Source: Salisaeta longa DSM 21114 (GTDB lineage Bacteria > Bacteroidota > Rhodothermia > Rhodothermales > Salinibacteraceae). From it: a stretch of DNA of 64,000 nucleotides. Below, in pieces: positions 53,770 through 60,962 of this stretch. How positions within the stretch are numbered: the first letter of the stretch is position 1; the number at the start of each line of letters is the position of its first letter. The position numbers were made by a program, and so were the translations under genes. The stretch is from contig NZ_ATTH01000001.1 of NCBI RefSeq assembly GCF_000419585.1, forward strand, positions 1,138,005-1,202,004. The letters are read 5' to 3'. The notes under the pieces were generated by a model. The model saw nothing but the letters and a program-made list of their open reading frames with translations, searched no databases and was not told where the DNA came from.

Positions 53770-55278
53770 CTACAGGAGTCCTTCGGCCGCCACGTGCAGC
53801 GCCTTACGCAGCGCCGCGGCCTTGTTGCGGGTTTCTTCGTACTCGGCCGTGGGCTCGCTATCGGCCACGATGCCCGCGCCGGCCTGAATGTACGCCGTCT
53901 GGTTGTGGGTGAGCATCGTGCGGATGGCAATGCACGTGTCGAGCGATCCATCGAAGTTGATATAGCCCACCGCACCGGCGTAGATGCCCCGCTTGGTCGG
54001 CTCCATCGCGTCAATGATTTCCATGGCGCGCACCTTGGGCGCACCGCTTACGGTACCGGCCGGAAAGCATGCCGCCAGCACATCCAGCGCGCCGTGCGCC
54101 GCGTCAACCTGCCCCACCACCGACGACACAATGTGCATGACGTGCGAGTACTGCTCGATGTAGGCGTAGCGGTCCACCTCCACCGACCCAAACCGGCTCA
54201 CGCGCCCCAGGTCGTTGCGGCCCAGGTCCACAAGCATCAGGTGCTCGGCCCGCTCTTTGGGATCGTTCAGGAGCTCCTCTGCCAGGGCAACGTCTTCTTC
54301 CGACGTCTCGCCGCGCGGGCGCGTCCCCGCAATGGGCAGCACCTCGGCCTGCCCGTCCTCGACGCGCACAAGCACTTCGGGCGACGAGCCGACCAGCGCG
54401 AACGGCCCAAATTCCATGTAGAACAGGTACGGCGACGGGTTGACCTGCCGCAGCGCGCGGTACAGGTTGATGCGGTCGCCCGAGAACGACGTTTTAAACC
54501 GCTGCGAAAGAACCACCTGAAAGATGTCGCCATCGGTGATGTGCTGCTTGGCCGCGCGCACCGCCGACTCAAAATCGTCTTGCGCAAAGGTCGACGAGAG
54601 ATCTTCGGCGGGCAGATCGACCGGTGCCGGGGGCGGCGGGGTGCGCTTGAGGTCGGCTTCCAGTTGCTCGAGGCGCGCGTGGGCATCGTCGTAAGCCGCG
54701 CGCAGGTCGCTCTCGGGCGTGAGGAACGTCTGCGCCACAAGCATCAACTGGTTGCGCACATGATCGAACGCAGCCACGGTGTCGTAGAACGCCCAGGTGG
54801 CATCCGGAAGCTTCAGGTCGTCGGTGGGCACGTCGGGCAGGTGCTCAATGCAGCGCACCGTGTCGTAGCCCATGTAGCCCACGGCGCCGCCCGTAAGGCG
54901 CGGCAGCTCGGCAACCGCCACTTCGTGGTACCGGTCGATAAGGCGCTGCATGACGGCAAAGATGGTACCGTCGGTCGCGTCCTCGGGCAGGGGCGCGTCG
55001 GGCGTGCGGTATTCCTTAACGTGCACGTCGTGGCCGTTGTCGGTGGCCCACACGAGGCGGTACGGGTTGCGCCCCAAGAAGGAGTAGCGCGCCAGCTTTT
55101 TGCCGCCCTCCACGCTTTCCAGTAGAAAGGTGTGCGAGGCGTCCTCACGAAGCGCCAGCACGGCGGTTACAGGCGTAAGCAAGTCGGCGCTGCGGCGTAC
55201 GTGCACCGGCACGATGCACCGCTCATGGCCCTGTTCGAAGGCGCGCGTCGCGTGGTCTCGGAAGTCGTCAAACGTCAT
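53770..55278 (-). CDS. trpE: Anthranilate synthase component I
   Basis: A 502-residue chorismate-using enzyme making anthranilate. It has the tryptophan-feedback motif LLESVEGGKKLARYSFLG near residue 50, the catalytic domain strings SSPEVLVRVEDG, PIAGTRPRGET (about 320), LMLVDLGRNDLGRVS, HVMHIVSSV, and FPAGTVSGAPKVRAMEIID (about 415-433), and the terminal GAGIVADSEPTAEYEET. All residues expected for the Mg-dependent active site are present, and the LLES region predicts allosteric inhibition by tryptophan, adding to the leader attenuation. ATG 55278 was chosen; it lies 12 bases after the T-tract of the attenuator. First gene of the operon after the leader. Confidence 0.97.
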   Translation of the reverse strand: MTFDDFRDHATRAFEQGHERCIVPVHVRRSADLLTPVTAVLALREDASHTFLLESVEGGKKLARYSFLGRNPYRLVWATDNGHDVHVKEYRTPDAPLPEDATDGTIFAVMQRLIDRYHEVAVAELPRLTGGAVGYMGYDTVRCIEHLPDVPTDDLKLPDATWAFYDTVAAFDHVRNQLMLVAQTFLTPESDLRAAYDDAHARLEQLEADLKRTPPPPAPVDLPAEDLSSTFAQDDFESAVRAAKQHITDGDIFQVVLSQRFKTSFSGDRINLYRALRQVNPSPYLFYMEFGPFALVGSSPEVLVRVEDGQAEVLPIAGTRPRGETSEEDVALAEELLNDPKERAEHLMLVDLGRNDLGRVSRFGSVEVDRYAYIEQYSHVMHIVSSVVGQVDAAHGALDVLAACFPAGTVSGAPKVRAMEIIDAMEPTKRGIYAGAVGYINFDGSLDTCIAIRTMLTHNQTAYIQAGAGIVADSEPTAEYEETRNKAAALRKALHVAAEGLL

Positions 55279-55290
55279 AGGCGTGGAGGA

Positions 55291-55327
55291 AAAATAAAAA
55301 CCCACTGCGTCGGCGGGAGGCAGCGGG
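55291..55327 (-). terminator. trp attenuator terminator
   Basis: Read on the minus strand, CCCGCTGC (55327-55320) pairs with GCAGTGGG (55308-55301) with one G-U and an 11-base loop, then TTTTTATTTT (55300-55291). It is a textbook intrinsic terminator sitting between the leader ORF and trpE, 12 bases before trpE's start, so it can stop transcription before the operon. Confidence 0.85.
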
Positions 55328-55407
55328 CAGGCGGTAGACGATATGCGCGAAATTGCTCAACGAAACGTCGCAAATGCGCAGCAGCGGCTGCCCCTCAGGG
55401 ATGAGGG
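55315..55407 (-). promoter_or_regulatory. trpL: trp attenuator antiterminator/pause segments
   Basis: Three mutually exclusive pairings can be drawn on the minus strand. Segment 1 CCCTCA (55407-55402) with TGAGGG (55397-55392) forms a pause hairpin directly after the Trp codons. Segment 2 GAGGGGCAGC (55396-55387) with segment 3 GCTGCCTCCC (55324-55315) forms the antiterminator in 9 of 10 positions. Segment 3 with the next bases forms the terminator. Stalling at Trp codons would free segment 2. Confidence 0.7.
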
Positions 55408-55443
55408 CCGCCAACGCCACCATGTCGCAAATTGAGGACGCAT
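55357..55443 (-). CDS. trpL: trp operon leader peptide
   Basis: A 28-codon frame on the minus strand (ATG 55443, TGA 55359-55357). Codons 8, 9 and 11 are Trp (TGG at 55422-55420, 55419-55417, 55413-55411), so the peptide reads MRPQFATWWRWR followed by a Ser/Arg/Cys-rich end. Three Trp in four codons is far above expectation in a protein of this size. It is followed by the alternative hairpins and a terminator before trpE, the classical ribosome-mediated attenuation layout: at low charged tRNA-Trp the ribosome stalls on these codons, exposing the antiterminator. A possible TTGCGC/TAGCAT promoter with 17-base spacing lies at 55481-55453, but it would make a very short leader before the ATG, so its role is unsure. 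Confidence 0.75.
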   Translation of the reverse strand: MRPQFATWWRWRPSSLRGSRCCAFATFR

Positions 55444-55578
55444 AACAGGTGTATGCTACGCACCACAGCGAAAAGGCGCAAGACGCTCGCCCTTGAAAAG
55501 CCTGTAGAGACTGCATGCGCTACGGCACGATGCAACCCATTGGCAACGCAGAATCACCATGACAGCCCAGAGGTTGGG
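55444..55578 (-). other. Region upstream of trpL
   Basis: About 135 bases before the leader and next to the MITE-like element. It presumably contains the trp promoter on the minus strand; only the weak TTGCGC/TAGCAT candidate (55481-55453) was seen. Confidence 0.3.
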
Positions 55579-55741
55579 TAGGCTGTGTTTGAAAAATCAA
55601 CGTGAGCCCGAGCCCGTGGGGGAAGCCGTAGCTGCACGGCGTTCGAAGCAGGGGTAGCGGGCCTACAACGATGCAGCACCACGCAGCGGCAGCGGCTACC
55701 CAACCGGGCGCAGTCCGCGAGGGGTTTTCAAATACAGCCTA
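55579..55741. mobile_element. MITE-like element with 17-bp terminal inverted repeats
   Basis: Left end TAGGCTGTGTTTGAAAA (55579-55595) and right end TTTTCAAATACAGCCTA (55725-55741) are inverted repeats matching in 16 of 17 positions, 163 bases apart in all. The ends would fit a TA target duplication. A further 10-bp dyad GGTTGGGTAG (55572-55581) / CTACCCAACC (55696-55705) straddles the left end and the interior. No transposase is present, so it would be non-autonomous. Its right end is 34 bases from the TonB receptor gene start. Confidence 0.6.
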
Positions 55742-55775
55742 AACAGCGGTTTATTCTTTTCGACACGATGTGAGC

Positions 55776-57830
55776 ATGAGACCTTTCGTTTTTGCGCTTT
55801 GCTTCTTGGGCCTTTGCGCTGCCAATGCCTCCGCACAGCAGGGTACCGCCCCGGCGCCCGTCGACACACAGACGGTGCGGCTCCGTCCGGTGATTGTACG
55901 CAGCACGCCGTTTGCCCTTACGACGCGGGCCGCGCCGTTTGCGGTGAGCGTGGTGGAGCGCTCGGCGGCCGACCTCAACACGCGGGCCGCGCTGGCATTG
56001 GAGGATTTTGCATATGGCGTACCGGGCGTGTGGATCAGCAGCCGCGAGCACTATGCCCTTGGCTATCGCATCACCATGCGGGGCATGGGCTGGCGCTCGC
56101 AGTTTGGTGTGCGTGGGGTGCAAATCGTCATGGACGGCATCCCCCTCACCACGGCCGATGGCCAGTCGGTGCTCAACATCGTCGATCCGTCGTTCATCCG
56201 GCGCATGGAGGTGATCCGCGGACCGGCCTCTACCTTTTGGGGAAATAGCAGCGGCGGGGTCGTCTATCTCTCCACCCAGCCGCCGGCCGATGCGGCGCCC
56301 CTTCGCTTCCGGCAGGTCGTAGGATCGTACGGCCTGTCCAAGACCGACGTGCAGCTCACGCCCGATGTGGGGCCGCACACGCTCTCGGCGTACGGCTCCT
56401 ATCTGACGCAAGACGGCTACCGTTCCCACAGCTCGGCCCGTTTGGCCCGCGCGGGCGCTACCGGGCGCTTCGTGTTGGGTCCGCAGCAGTCGCTTCGCGT
56501 GATGGGCGCTTTTTCAAGCATGCCGGAGGCCGAGTCGCCCGGATCGATTGGCCAACAAGCCGTGCGCGCAAATCCGCAGCAAGCGCGTGACGCGTTTACG
56601 GCGGTGGACGCCGGCAAGACGTCGATGCAAGGCCAGGTGGGCGCCACGTACACGCATCATGCGGCCCTAGGCACGGTGCGCGCTACCGGCTACGGCCTCT
56701 TTCGGGACCTCGAAAACCCGCTGCCGTTTGCTTACATTACGGTCGACCGCCGCGGCGGCGGAGGCCGCCTCACCTGGGAGCGCGACCTGGGCGCGGTGGG
56801 CTGGGGACTGGGCGCGGCGGTTAAGCTCCAGCGCGACGACCGCGTGGAGTACGGCATTGGTGATGATGGACAGCGGCTGCGGGATGTGCGCTTGGTGGAC
56901 CAGCTGGAGACGGTGCGCACCCTTGCGGCCTTTGGGCGGGGCACCTACGCCATGGGGCGCTTGCAATGGAGCGCGGGCGTGCGCTACGATCGCCTCCGCT
57001 TTGCTGCCACCGACCGCACCGCGGGCCGCGCAGATACCGGCGCGCGCACTTTTCAGGCGCTTAGCCCTTCGGTAGGCGTGCAGCTGATGCTGCCTCAAAC
57101 GCGGCTGTATGCGAGCGTGAGCACGGCGCTTGAGACGCCCACCACCACCGAGCTGGGCAACCGGCCCGATGGCGGCGGCGGATTTAACCCGACGCTTCAG
57201 CCGGCCCGCACGGTTGGACTGGAAGTGGGCGCCCAGGGGCGGGCCGCCCCCCAACGCCTGCGCTACGATCTTACCCTGTTTGGCATGCAGGTGCGCAACC
57301 TCTTGCTGCCGTTTCAAAACGCAAACGATGAGACGTTTTTCCGCAACGCGGGCCGCGCGCGGCACCTGGGCGTGGAAGCAGCCGTGCGGTGGCGCCTGCC
57401 GCACAACGTCCGCTGGCGCACCAGCTACACGTACGTGCGGGCGCGCCTCACATCGGGCACGCTAGCCGACGGAACGTCGATCACCGGAAACGAGGTGCCC
57501 GGCGTACCGCCGCATCGCTGGAGCGGCGCCCTGGCGTGGACGCCCCCTCGCCCGCTGCATCTCAGCATCAACTACCGGCTGGTACACCGCTATGCCGTAA
57601 ACAGCGCCAACACCGCAGCTAACGACGGATACACCGTCTTCGACGTGCGCGCCAGTCATCCCGGCCTGCCGCTCACCGATGCCCTGCTGCTCCAGCCCTT
57701 TGTGGAAGTCAACAACGTGCTCGGCGCCACCTACACCGACGCCGTGGTCGTGAACGCCTTTGGCGGACGGTACTACGAACCGGCGGCCGGACGACACTGG
57801 CGCGCAGGCCTCAGCCTGCAGCTTCAATGA
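55776..57830 (+). CDS. TonB-dependent outer-membrane receptor
   Basis: A 684-residue TonB-dependent receptor. A signal peptide of about 20 residues (VFALCFLGLCAANASA) precedes the plug domain: VSVVERSAADLNTRAALALEDFAYGVPGV (about 57-85), ITMRGMGWRSQFGVRGVQIVMDGIPLTTADGQS and VIRGPASTFWGNSSGGVVYLST (about 147-168). The remaining ~500 residues alternate as barrel strands, ending in Leu-Gln-Leu-Gln. Such receptors import siderophores, cobalamin, sugars or metals with energy from TonB; substrate is not visible. ATG 55776 was chosen over GTG 55770. It follows the MITE-like element and a convergent hairpin closes its transcript. Confidence 0.9.
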   Translation: MRPFVFALCFLGLCAANASAQQGTAPAPVDTQTVRLRPVIVRSTPFALTTRAAPFAVSVVERSAADLNTRAALALEDFAYGVPGVWISSREHYALGYRITMRGMGWRSQFGVRGVQIVMDGIPLTTADGQSVLNIVDPSFIRRMEVIRGPASTFWGNSSGGVVYLSTQPPADAAPLRFRQVVGSYGLSKTDVQLTPDVGPHTLSAYGSYLTQDGYRSHSSARLARAGATGRFVLGPQQSLRVMGAFSSMPEAESPGSIGQQAVRANPQQARDAFTAVDAGKTSMQGQVGATYTHHAALGTVRATGYGLFRDLENPLPFAYITVDRRGGGGRLTWERDLGAVGWGLGAAVKLQRDDRVEYGIGDDGQRLRDVRLVDQLETVRTLAAFGRGTYAMGRLQWSAGVRYDRLRFAATDRTAGRADTGARTFQALSPSVGVQLMLPQTRLYASVSTALETPTTTELGNRPDGGGGFNPTLQPARTVGLEVGAQGRAAPQRLRYDLTLFGMQVRNLLLPFQNANDETFFRNAGRARHLGVEAAVRWRLPHNVRWRTSYTYVRARLTSGTLADGTSITGNEVPGVPPHRWSGALAWTPPRPLHLSINYRLVHRYAVNSANTAANDGYTVFDVRASHPGLPLTDALLLQPFVEVNNVLGATYTDAVVVNAFGGRYYEPAAGRHWRAGLSLQLQ

Positions 57831-57844
57831 CCCCCAAACGGCAC

Positions 57845-57874
57845 GCGGCCGACGCCCGGAGAGGCATCGGCCGC
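57845..57874. terminator. Bidirectional hairpin between TonB receptor and small Cys-rich gene
   Basis: GCGGCCGACGCC (57845-57856) pairs with GGCATCGGCCGC (57863-57874) with one G-U and a 6-base loop, between convergent genes. No T-run, but the position suits bidirectional termination. Confidence 0.55.
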
Positions 57875-57907
57875 TGCATGGCACCGACAGACCGAGAACG
57901 TCAGACG

Positions 57908-58117
57908 TTACGCGGACACCGTCTGCTCTTTCGTCTCGGGGACCGGCGCAATCTCAAAGCGCACGCCCTGGTCGCCCGGGTACGGCTCATGGTGGTCGTG
58001 ATGGTTCTTCCAGATGTCCTCCGGAATGCCTTCGGGAAACGCCTCGCACGACGGCTCGTCCACGTTCCGGTTCAGGTGCTTGCACGCCGTGCACATCGAT
58101 TGAATCGCGTGGGCCAT
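57908..58117 (-). CDS. Small Cys/His-rich protein, unknown
   Basis: A 69-residue protein. It has CTACKHLN (8-15) and a third Cys in [16 protein letters not shown] (about 21-36), then [18 protein letters not shown] (about 38-55). The Cys-x2-Cys and the His cluster suggest a small metal-binding (zinc) protein. The C-x-AFP-x-GIP pattern followed by a His/PGD/RFE stretch recalls a widespread uncharacterised family, but I cannot name it with certainty. ATG 58117; the upstream frame has no relation. Convergent with the TonB receptor gene. Confidence 0.6.
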   Translation of the reverse strand: MAHAIQSMCTACKHLNRNVDEPSCEAFPEGIPEDIWKNHHDHHEPYPGDQGVRFEIAPVPETKEQTVSA

Positions 58118-58394
58118 AACAATTCTTTGGGTTGCTAAGGATCTATGAATGCTGTGGGTACACAACCTGCCGACTACCCATCAGATCCACTTGCGTGCAA
58201 GTTTATAGGCGGTCTAAATCACGCGGAATGCCCGTAAACGGCACCATACCACGATTTTGCACGTGGACAACTCGCATGCACGCATCAGCGCCTGAGTGAT
58301 TACAGCGCCGTCGCATTTCATCAATCGTTCGTGGACCAAAACCTACGCCCCCCTTAGTTTAGATCCTGTCTACTTAAGGAACCAACATCACATC
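58118..58394 (+). other. Divergent region between two small genes
   Basis: About 275 bases without a gene. A perfect 6-bp dyad ACTTGC-GT-GCAAGT lies at 58189-58202, followed by an AT-rich TTTATAGG patch; it may be an operator. No terminator or tRNA found. Confidence 0.35.
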
Positions 58395-58679
58395 ATGTGT
58401 ACCCTCGAAACGTTTCGCAAGGAAGCACCGGCCGGCTTCACGTTCAACAAGCGCCCGGGCCAGCACGCATACAAGTACGTGCTGCACGGCAAAAATTGTC
58501 AGCTCGGTGTGCTGTTTGAAACCTCCACCGACGTGTACTTCGAGTGGTTGTCGGAGGATGATGCATCGGTTGTGTACCCGCCGCGGCTGCGGTACCGTGC
58601 CTGGCCCAAGCACGAAGTTGCACGTCTGCTCAATGCGGGCGTTTGGGAGCCGCTGCAGCGACCGAAGACCTTCGCTTAG
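58395..58679 (+). CDS. Small conserved-looking protein, unknown
   Basis: A 94-residue protein from ATG 58395, acidic in the middle. It contains GKNCQLGVLFETSTDVYFEWLSEDDASVVYPPRLRYRAW (about 34-72), a beta-rich stretch of aromatic residues. There is no membrane segment. I do not recognise the family and no partner gene lies on the same strand. The upstream frame from 58296 is not supported by a domain, so the internal ATG was used. Confidence 0.5.
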   Translation: MCTLETFRKEAPAGFTFNKRPGQHAYKYVLHGKNCQLGVLFETSTDVYFEWLSEDDASVVYPPRLRYRAWPKHEVARLLNAGVWEPLQRPKTFA

Positions 58680-58704
58680 GAGCCGCCTCAACAGCCCTGT
58701 GGGC

Positions 58705-60450
58705 TCACGATCGCGGCAGCGCGATGGTAACCGTTGTGCCCACCCCAGGCGTGCTCTCGATGTCCACCGTGCCGCCGGCCCGCTCGGCCAGCAGGTGGCA
58801 GAGCGCCAGCCCTAGCCCTGTGCCGTGCTCGCCAGACGTGCCCCGGGCCGAGGCGTACGCAGGCGCACGTTCGGTGGCTGTTGTCAGCGCTTCGAGCCGT
58901 TTCGGTGCAATGCCCACGCCGGTATCTTCTACGCATATCCGAACACACGCTTCGGTCGATTCCGCCGTGAGCAAGATGTCGCCCCCCGGCGGCGTGTACT
59001 TCACCGCATTCGACAGGATGTTGCGCAGTATGGTGCTTACCACGAACTGATCGCCACGCACGCGCACGTCGGCTGCAATGCGGTTGGTGAGGGTCAGTTG
59101 CTTCGTCGACGCCTGGCTCTCTAGCAACCCAATTGTACGTGTCGCCACGCTACGCATGTTGAGCACCTCGGGGGTAAGCTGTAGGGGCCCCGTTTGCAGG
59201 CGGGCCCACGCCAATAAATTGTCGATGAGCGCGAGGGCTTGCTGCGACGACTGGTGCATCAGCGATAGCGTTCGCAGCTCGTCATCCCGCGGCATGTCGT
59301 CATCGATCAGCACCTCCGTAAGCCCACTAATGCCGATGAGAGGGTTTTTGAGGTCGTGTGACAGCACCGAGAGGAGCCGGTCTTTTTCGACGTTGGCCTC
59401 TTGCAGTGCCTGCCCCGCCTCCATCACCTGTTCATTGAGCGCCACGAGCCGCTCGGCCTCCCGGATGACCGTGCTCTTGTGGCGCTCAACATCTGGCGCA
59501 AACGATGGGCTGACCCGCTGGCGCAGCGCGTCTACCGCCCGGCGTAGCGCACGGGATGCACGCGTGCGCTCAGAAATGACGGCGCCGAGGATGAGCATCG
59601 TCCCCGAGACGGCCACCATAAACAGTTGCACCGACATCATCTGATCGATGGCCTGCTGGTAATGCAGCACAAGCGCCGCGCTCGTATTCAACACACACAG
59701 GGCCGCGATGGTATGCATTAAGCCGTGCCGTACGGCGATCCAAAGCATCGGGAGCACGCACCAAAAGAGCACAAACCGCCCTGTAGCGACCGAAAAGAAC
59801 GCAAGGTAGATACCCACGCCCAGAGCTGCAGCCTCGGCTATGCCAAATACGGTGGCTCGAAGGGATGGCACCCGCAGGCGGACACGGCGTGTGGGCCGCC
59901 AAAGGGTAGCCGCGGCTCCTAGCACGGCAAGCGGCATAAACGTGAGGATGGCGGCGGCGTCCCCCAGCCACCAGTGCACAAACGTTTCGTTGAGCGTGGC
60001 CGCCGTGTAGCCCGGCACGCCGGCCGCAAAATATCCAGCAATGGCGCCCCCACCGGCCAGCACCGGAAGGACAACCGCCACCAGACACAACCACTGAACG
60101 CCGCGCACCGACAACAGATCAGCGCCCGGCGCCGTGCGCTGCAGCCATGCGCCGGCCGCCCCGTAGCACAGCGCAATCCACGCGTCGGGCGCCAGCAGCA
60201 CCGGTAGCGGCAACCCCGGCTCCATGATAAAGAGCCCACTGCCAAGCAGAGCCAAAAAGAGAACAGGCACGGCCGTCCACCCCAGCAAGAAAGCCAGCGC
60301 CAAGTTCCACCCGGCCGAAGGGTACCATGTACCAACACCAGGAGCCACTTCAAACAAAAACGCCAGCGTATCTGATGCTGCAAACAGCACCAGATAAAGT
60401 CCTATAATGGCAGCCTGCCGACTGCGCGAATGGCCGGTCGCATCTCTCAA
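58705..60450 (-). CDS. MASE1-type membrane sensor histidine kinase
   Basis: A 581-residue sensor kinase. The first ~300 residues contain about eight hydrophobic helices of the MASE1 kind (LYLVLFAASDTLAFLFEVAPGVGTWYPSAGWNLALAFLLGW near the start). A HisKA dimerisation helix follows with LSHDLKNPL (His about 362), then the HATPase domain with NILSNAVKYTPPGG (N-box, about 480-493), VEDTGVGI (G1) and GTGLGLAL (G2). It is therefore a complete kinase. The start is a TTG at 60450, since no in-frame ATG exists there. No response regulator is next to it, so its partner is unknown. Convergent with the small protein gene. Confidence 0.85.
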   Translation of the reverse strand: MRDATGHSRSRQAAIIGLYLVLFAASDTLAFLFEVAPGVGTWYPSAGWNLALAFLLGWTAVPVLFLALLGSGLFIMEPGLPLPVLLAPDAWIALCYGAAGAWLQRTAPGADLLSVRGVQWLCLVAVVLPVLAGGGAIAGYFAAGVPGYTAATLNETFVHWWLGDAAAILTFMPLAVLGAAATLWRPTRRVRLRVPSLRATVFGIAEAAALGVGIYLAFFSVATGRFVLFWCVLPMLWIAVRHGLMHTIAALCVLNTSAALVLHYQQAIDQMMSVQLFMVAVSGTMLILGAVISERTRASRALRRAVDALRQRVSPSFAPDVERHKSTVIREAERLVALNEQVMEAGQALQEANVEKDRLLSVLSHDLKNPLIGISGLTEVLIDDDMPRDDELRTLSLMHQSSQQALALIDNLLAWARLQTGPLQLTPEVLNMRSVATRTIGLLESQASTKQLTLTNRIAADVRVRGDQFVVSTILRNILSNAVKYTPPGGDILLTAESTEACVRICVEDTGVGIAPKRLEALTTATERAPAYASARGTSGEHGTGLGLALCHLLAERAGGTVDIESTPGVGTTVTIALPRS

Positions 60451-60489
60451 GGCAGTATCTAACGAGTTATGAAACGCGGCGGGTGTCTT

Positions 60490-60783
60490 TTACAGCGCAA
60501 TAACGCCTTCAATTGCTCCTGCTTCTTGATACACAGTAACGACCTCATCGCTGGATGTCACGCGCAAATGCGCGGTTACGCTCAAATAATTTCCCTTGCT
60601 CGACGCCCGCACTTTCAACGAGTGGTCGCCAAAGACCGACTTCAGCTCGTCGACGTGGGCCGCCGGCGCAATAAACTTAAACGTGTACCGCGTGGGCCAT
60701 TCATTCTCCTCATCCAAAAGTTCACGAAAGCGGTCCCACCACTCGTCGGGATTGTCCGCATTTTCTCGTTCGATAATTTGCAT
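60490..60783 (-). CDS. DUF493 (YbeD-like) family protein
   Basis: A 97-residue small protein with the DUF493 ferredoxin-like alpha+beta layout: WWDRFRELLDEENEWPTRYTFKFIAPAAHVDELKSVF (about 15-51), then KVRASSKGNYLSVTAHLRVTSSDEVVTVYQEAGAIEGVIAL. The length and the KGNYLSVTxxxxV pattern are characteristic. Function is unknown; E. coli YbeD is a structural homolog of ACT-like regulatory domains. ATG 60783 was chosen; the extra upstream frame is unrelated. Encoded 39 bases before the sensor kinase on the same strand. Confidence 0.8.
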   Translation of the reverse strand: MQIIERENADNPDEWWDRFRELLDEENEWPTRYTFKFIAPAAHVDELKSVFGDHSLKVRASSKGNYLSVTAHLRVTSSDEVVTVYQEAGAIEGVIAL

Positions 60784-60962
60784 AACAGTGGAGAATCCTT
60801 CATTATTAGGGGAAAACGTAACACTTTGGCGGCCAGCACCGTCTCGTATGCGTGATAGCACACACGGCAACCGGTGTACCAGTGTCCGTGTGTTACGTGC
60901 GGCATGCTGCATAGGTACCGCGAACCGCTTGGTTTCTTTCTCGTCAACCGCCCTCTACACAT

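Noticed and set aside
53692-55125. A 477-codon plus-strand frame across trpE
   Set aside because: Antisense shadow of trpE; Arg/His-rich with no recognisable fold.
55268-55516. An 82-codon minus-strand frame overlapping the trp leader and attenuator
   Set aside because: It spans the terminator and overlaps the trpE start; it has a single Trp, and the alternative frame with the WWRW leader explains the region better.
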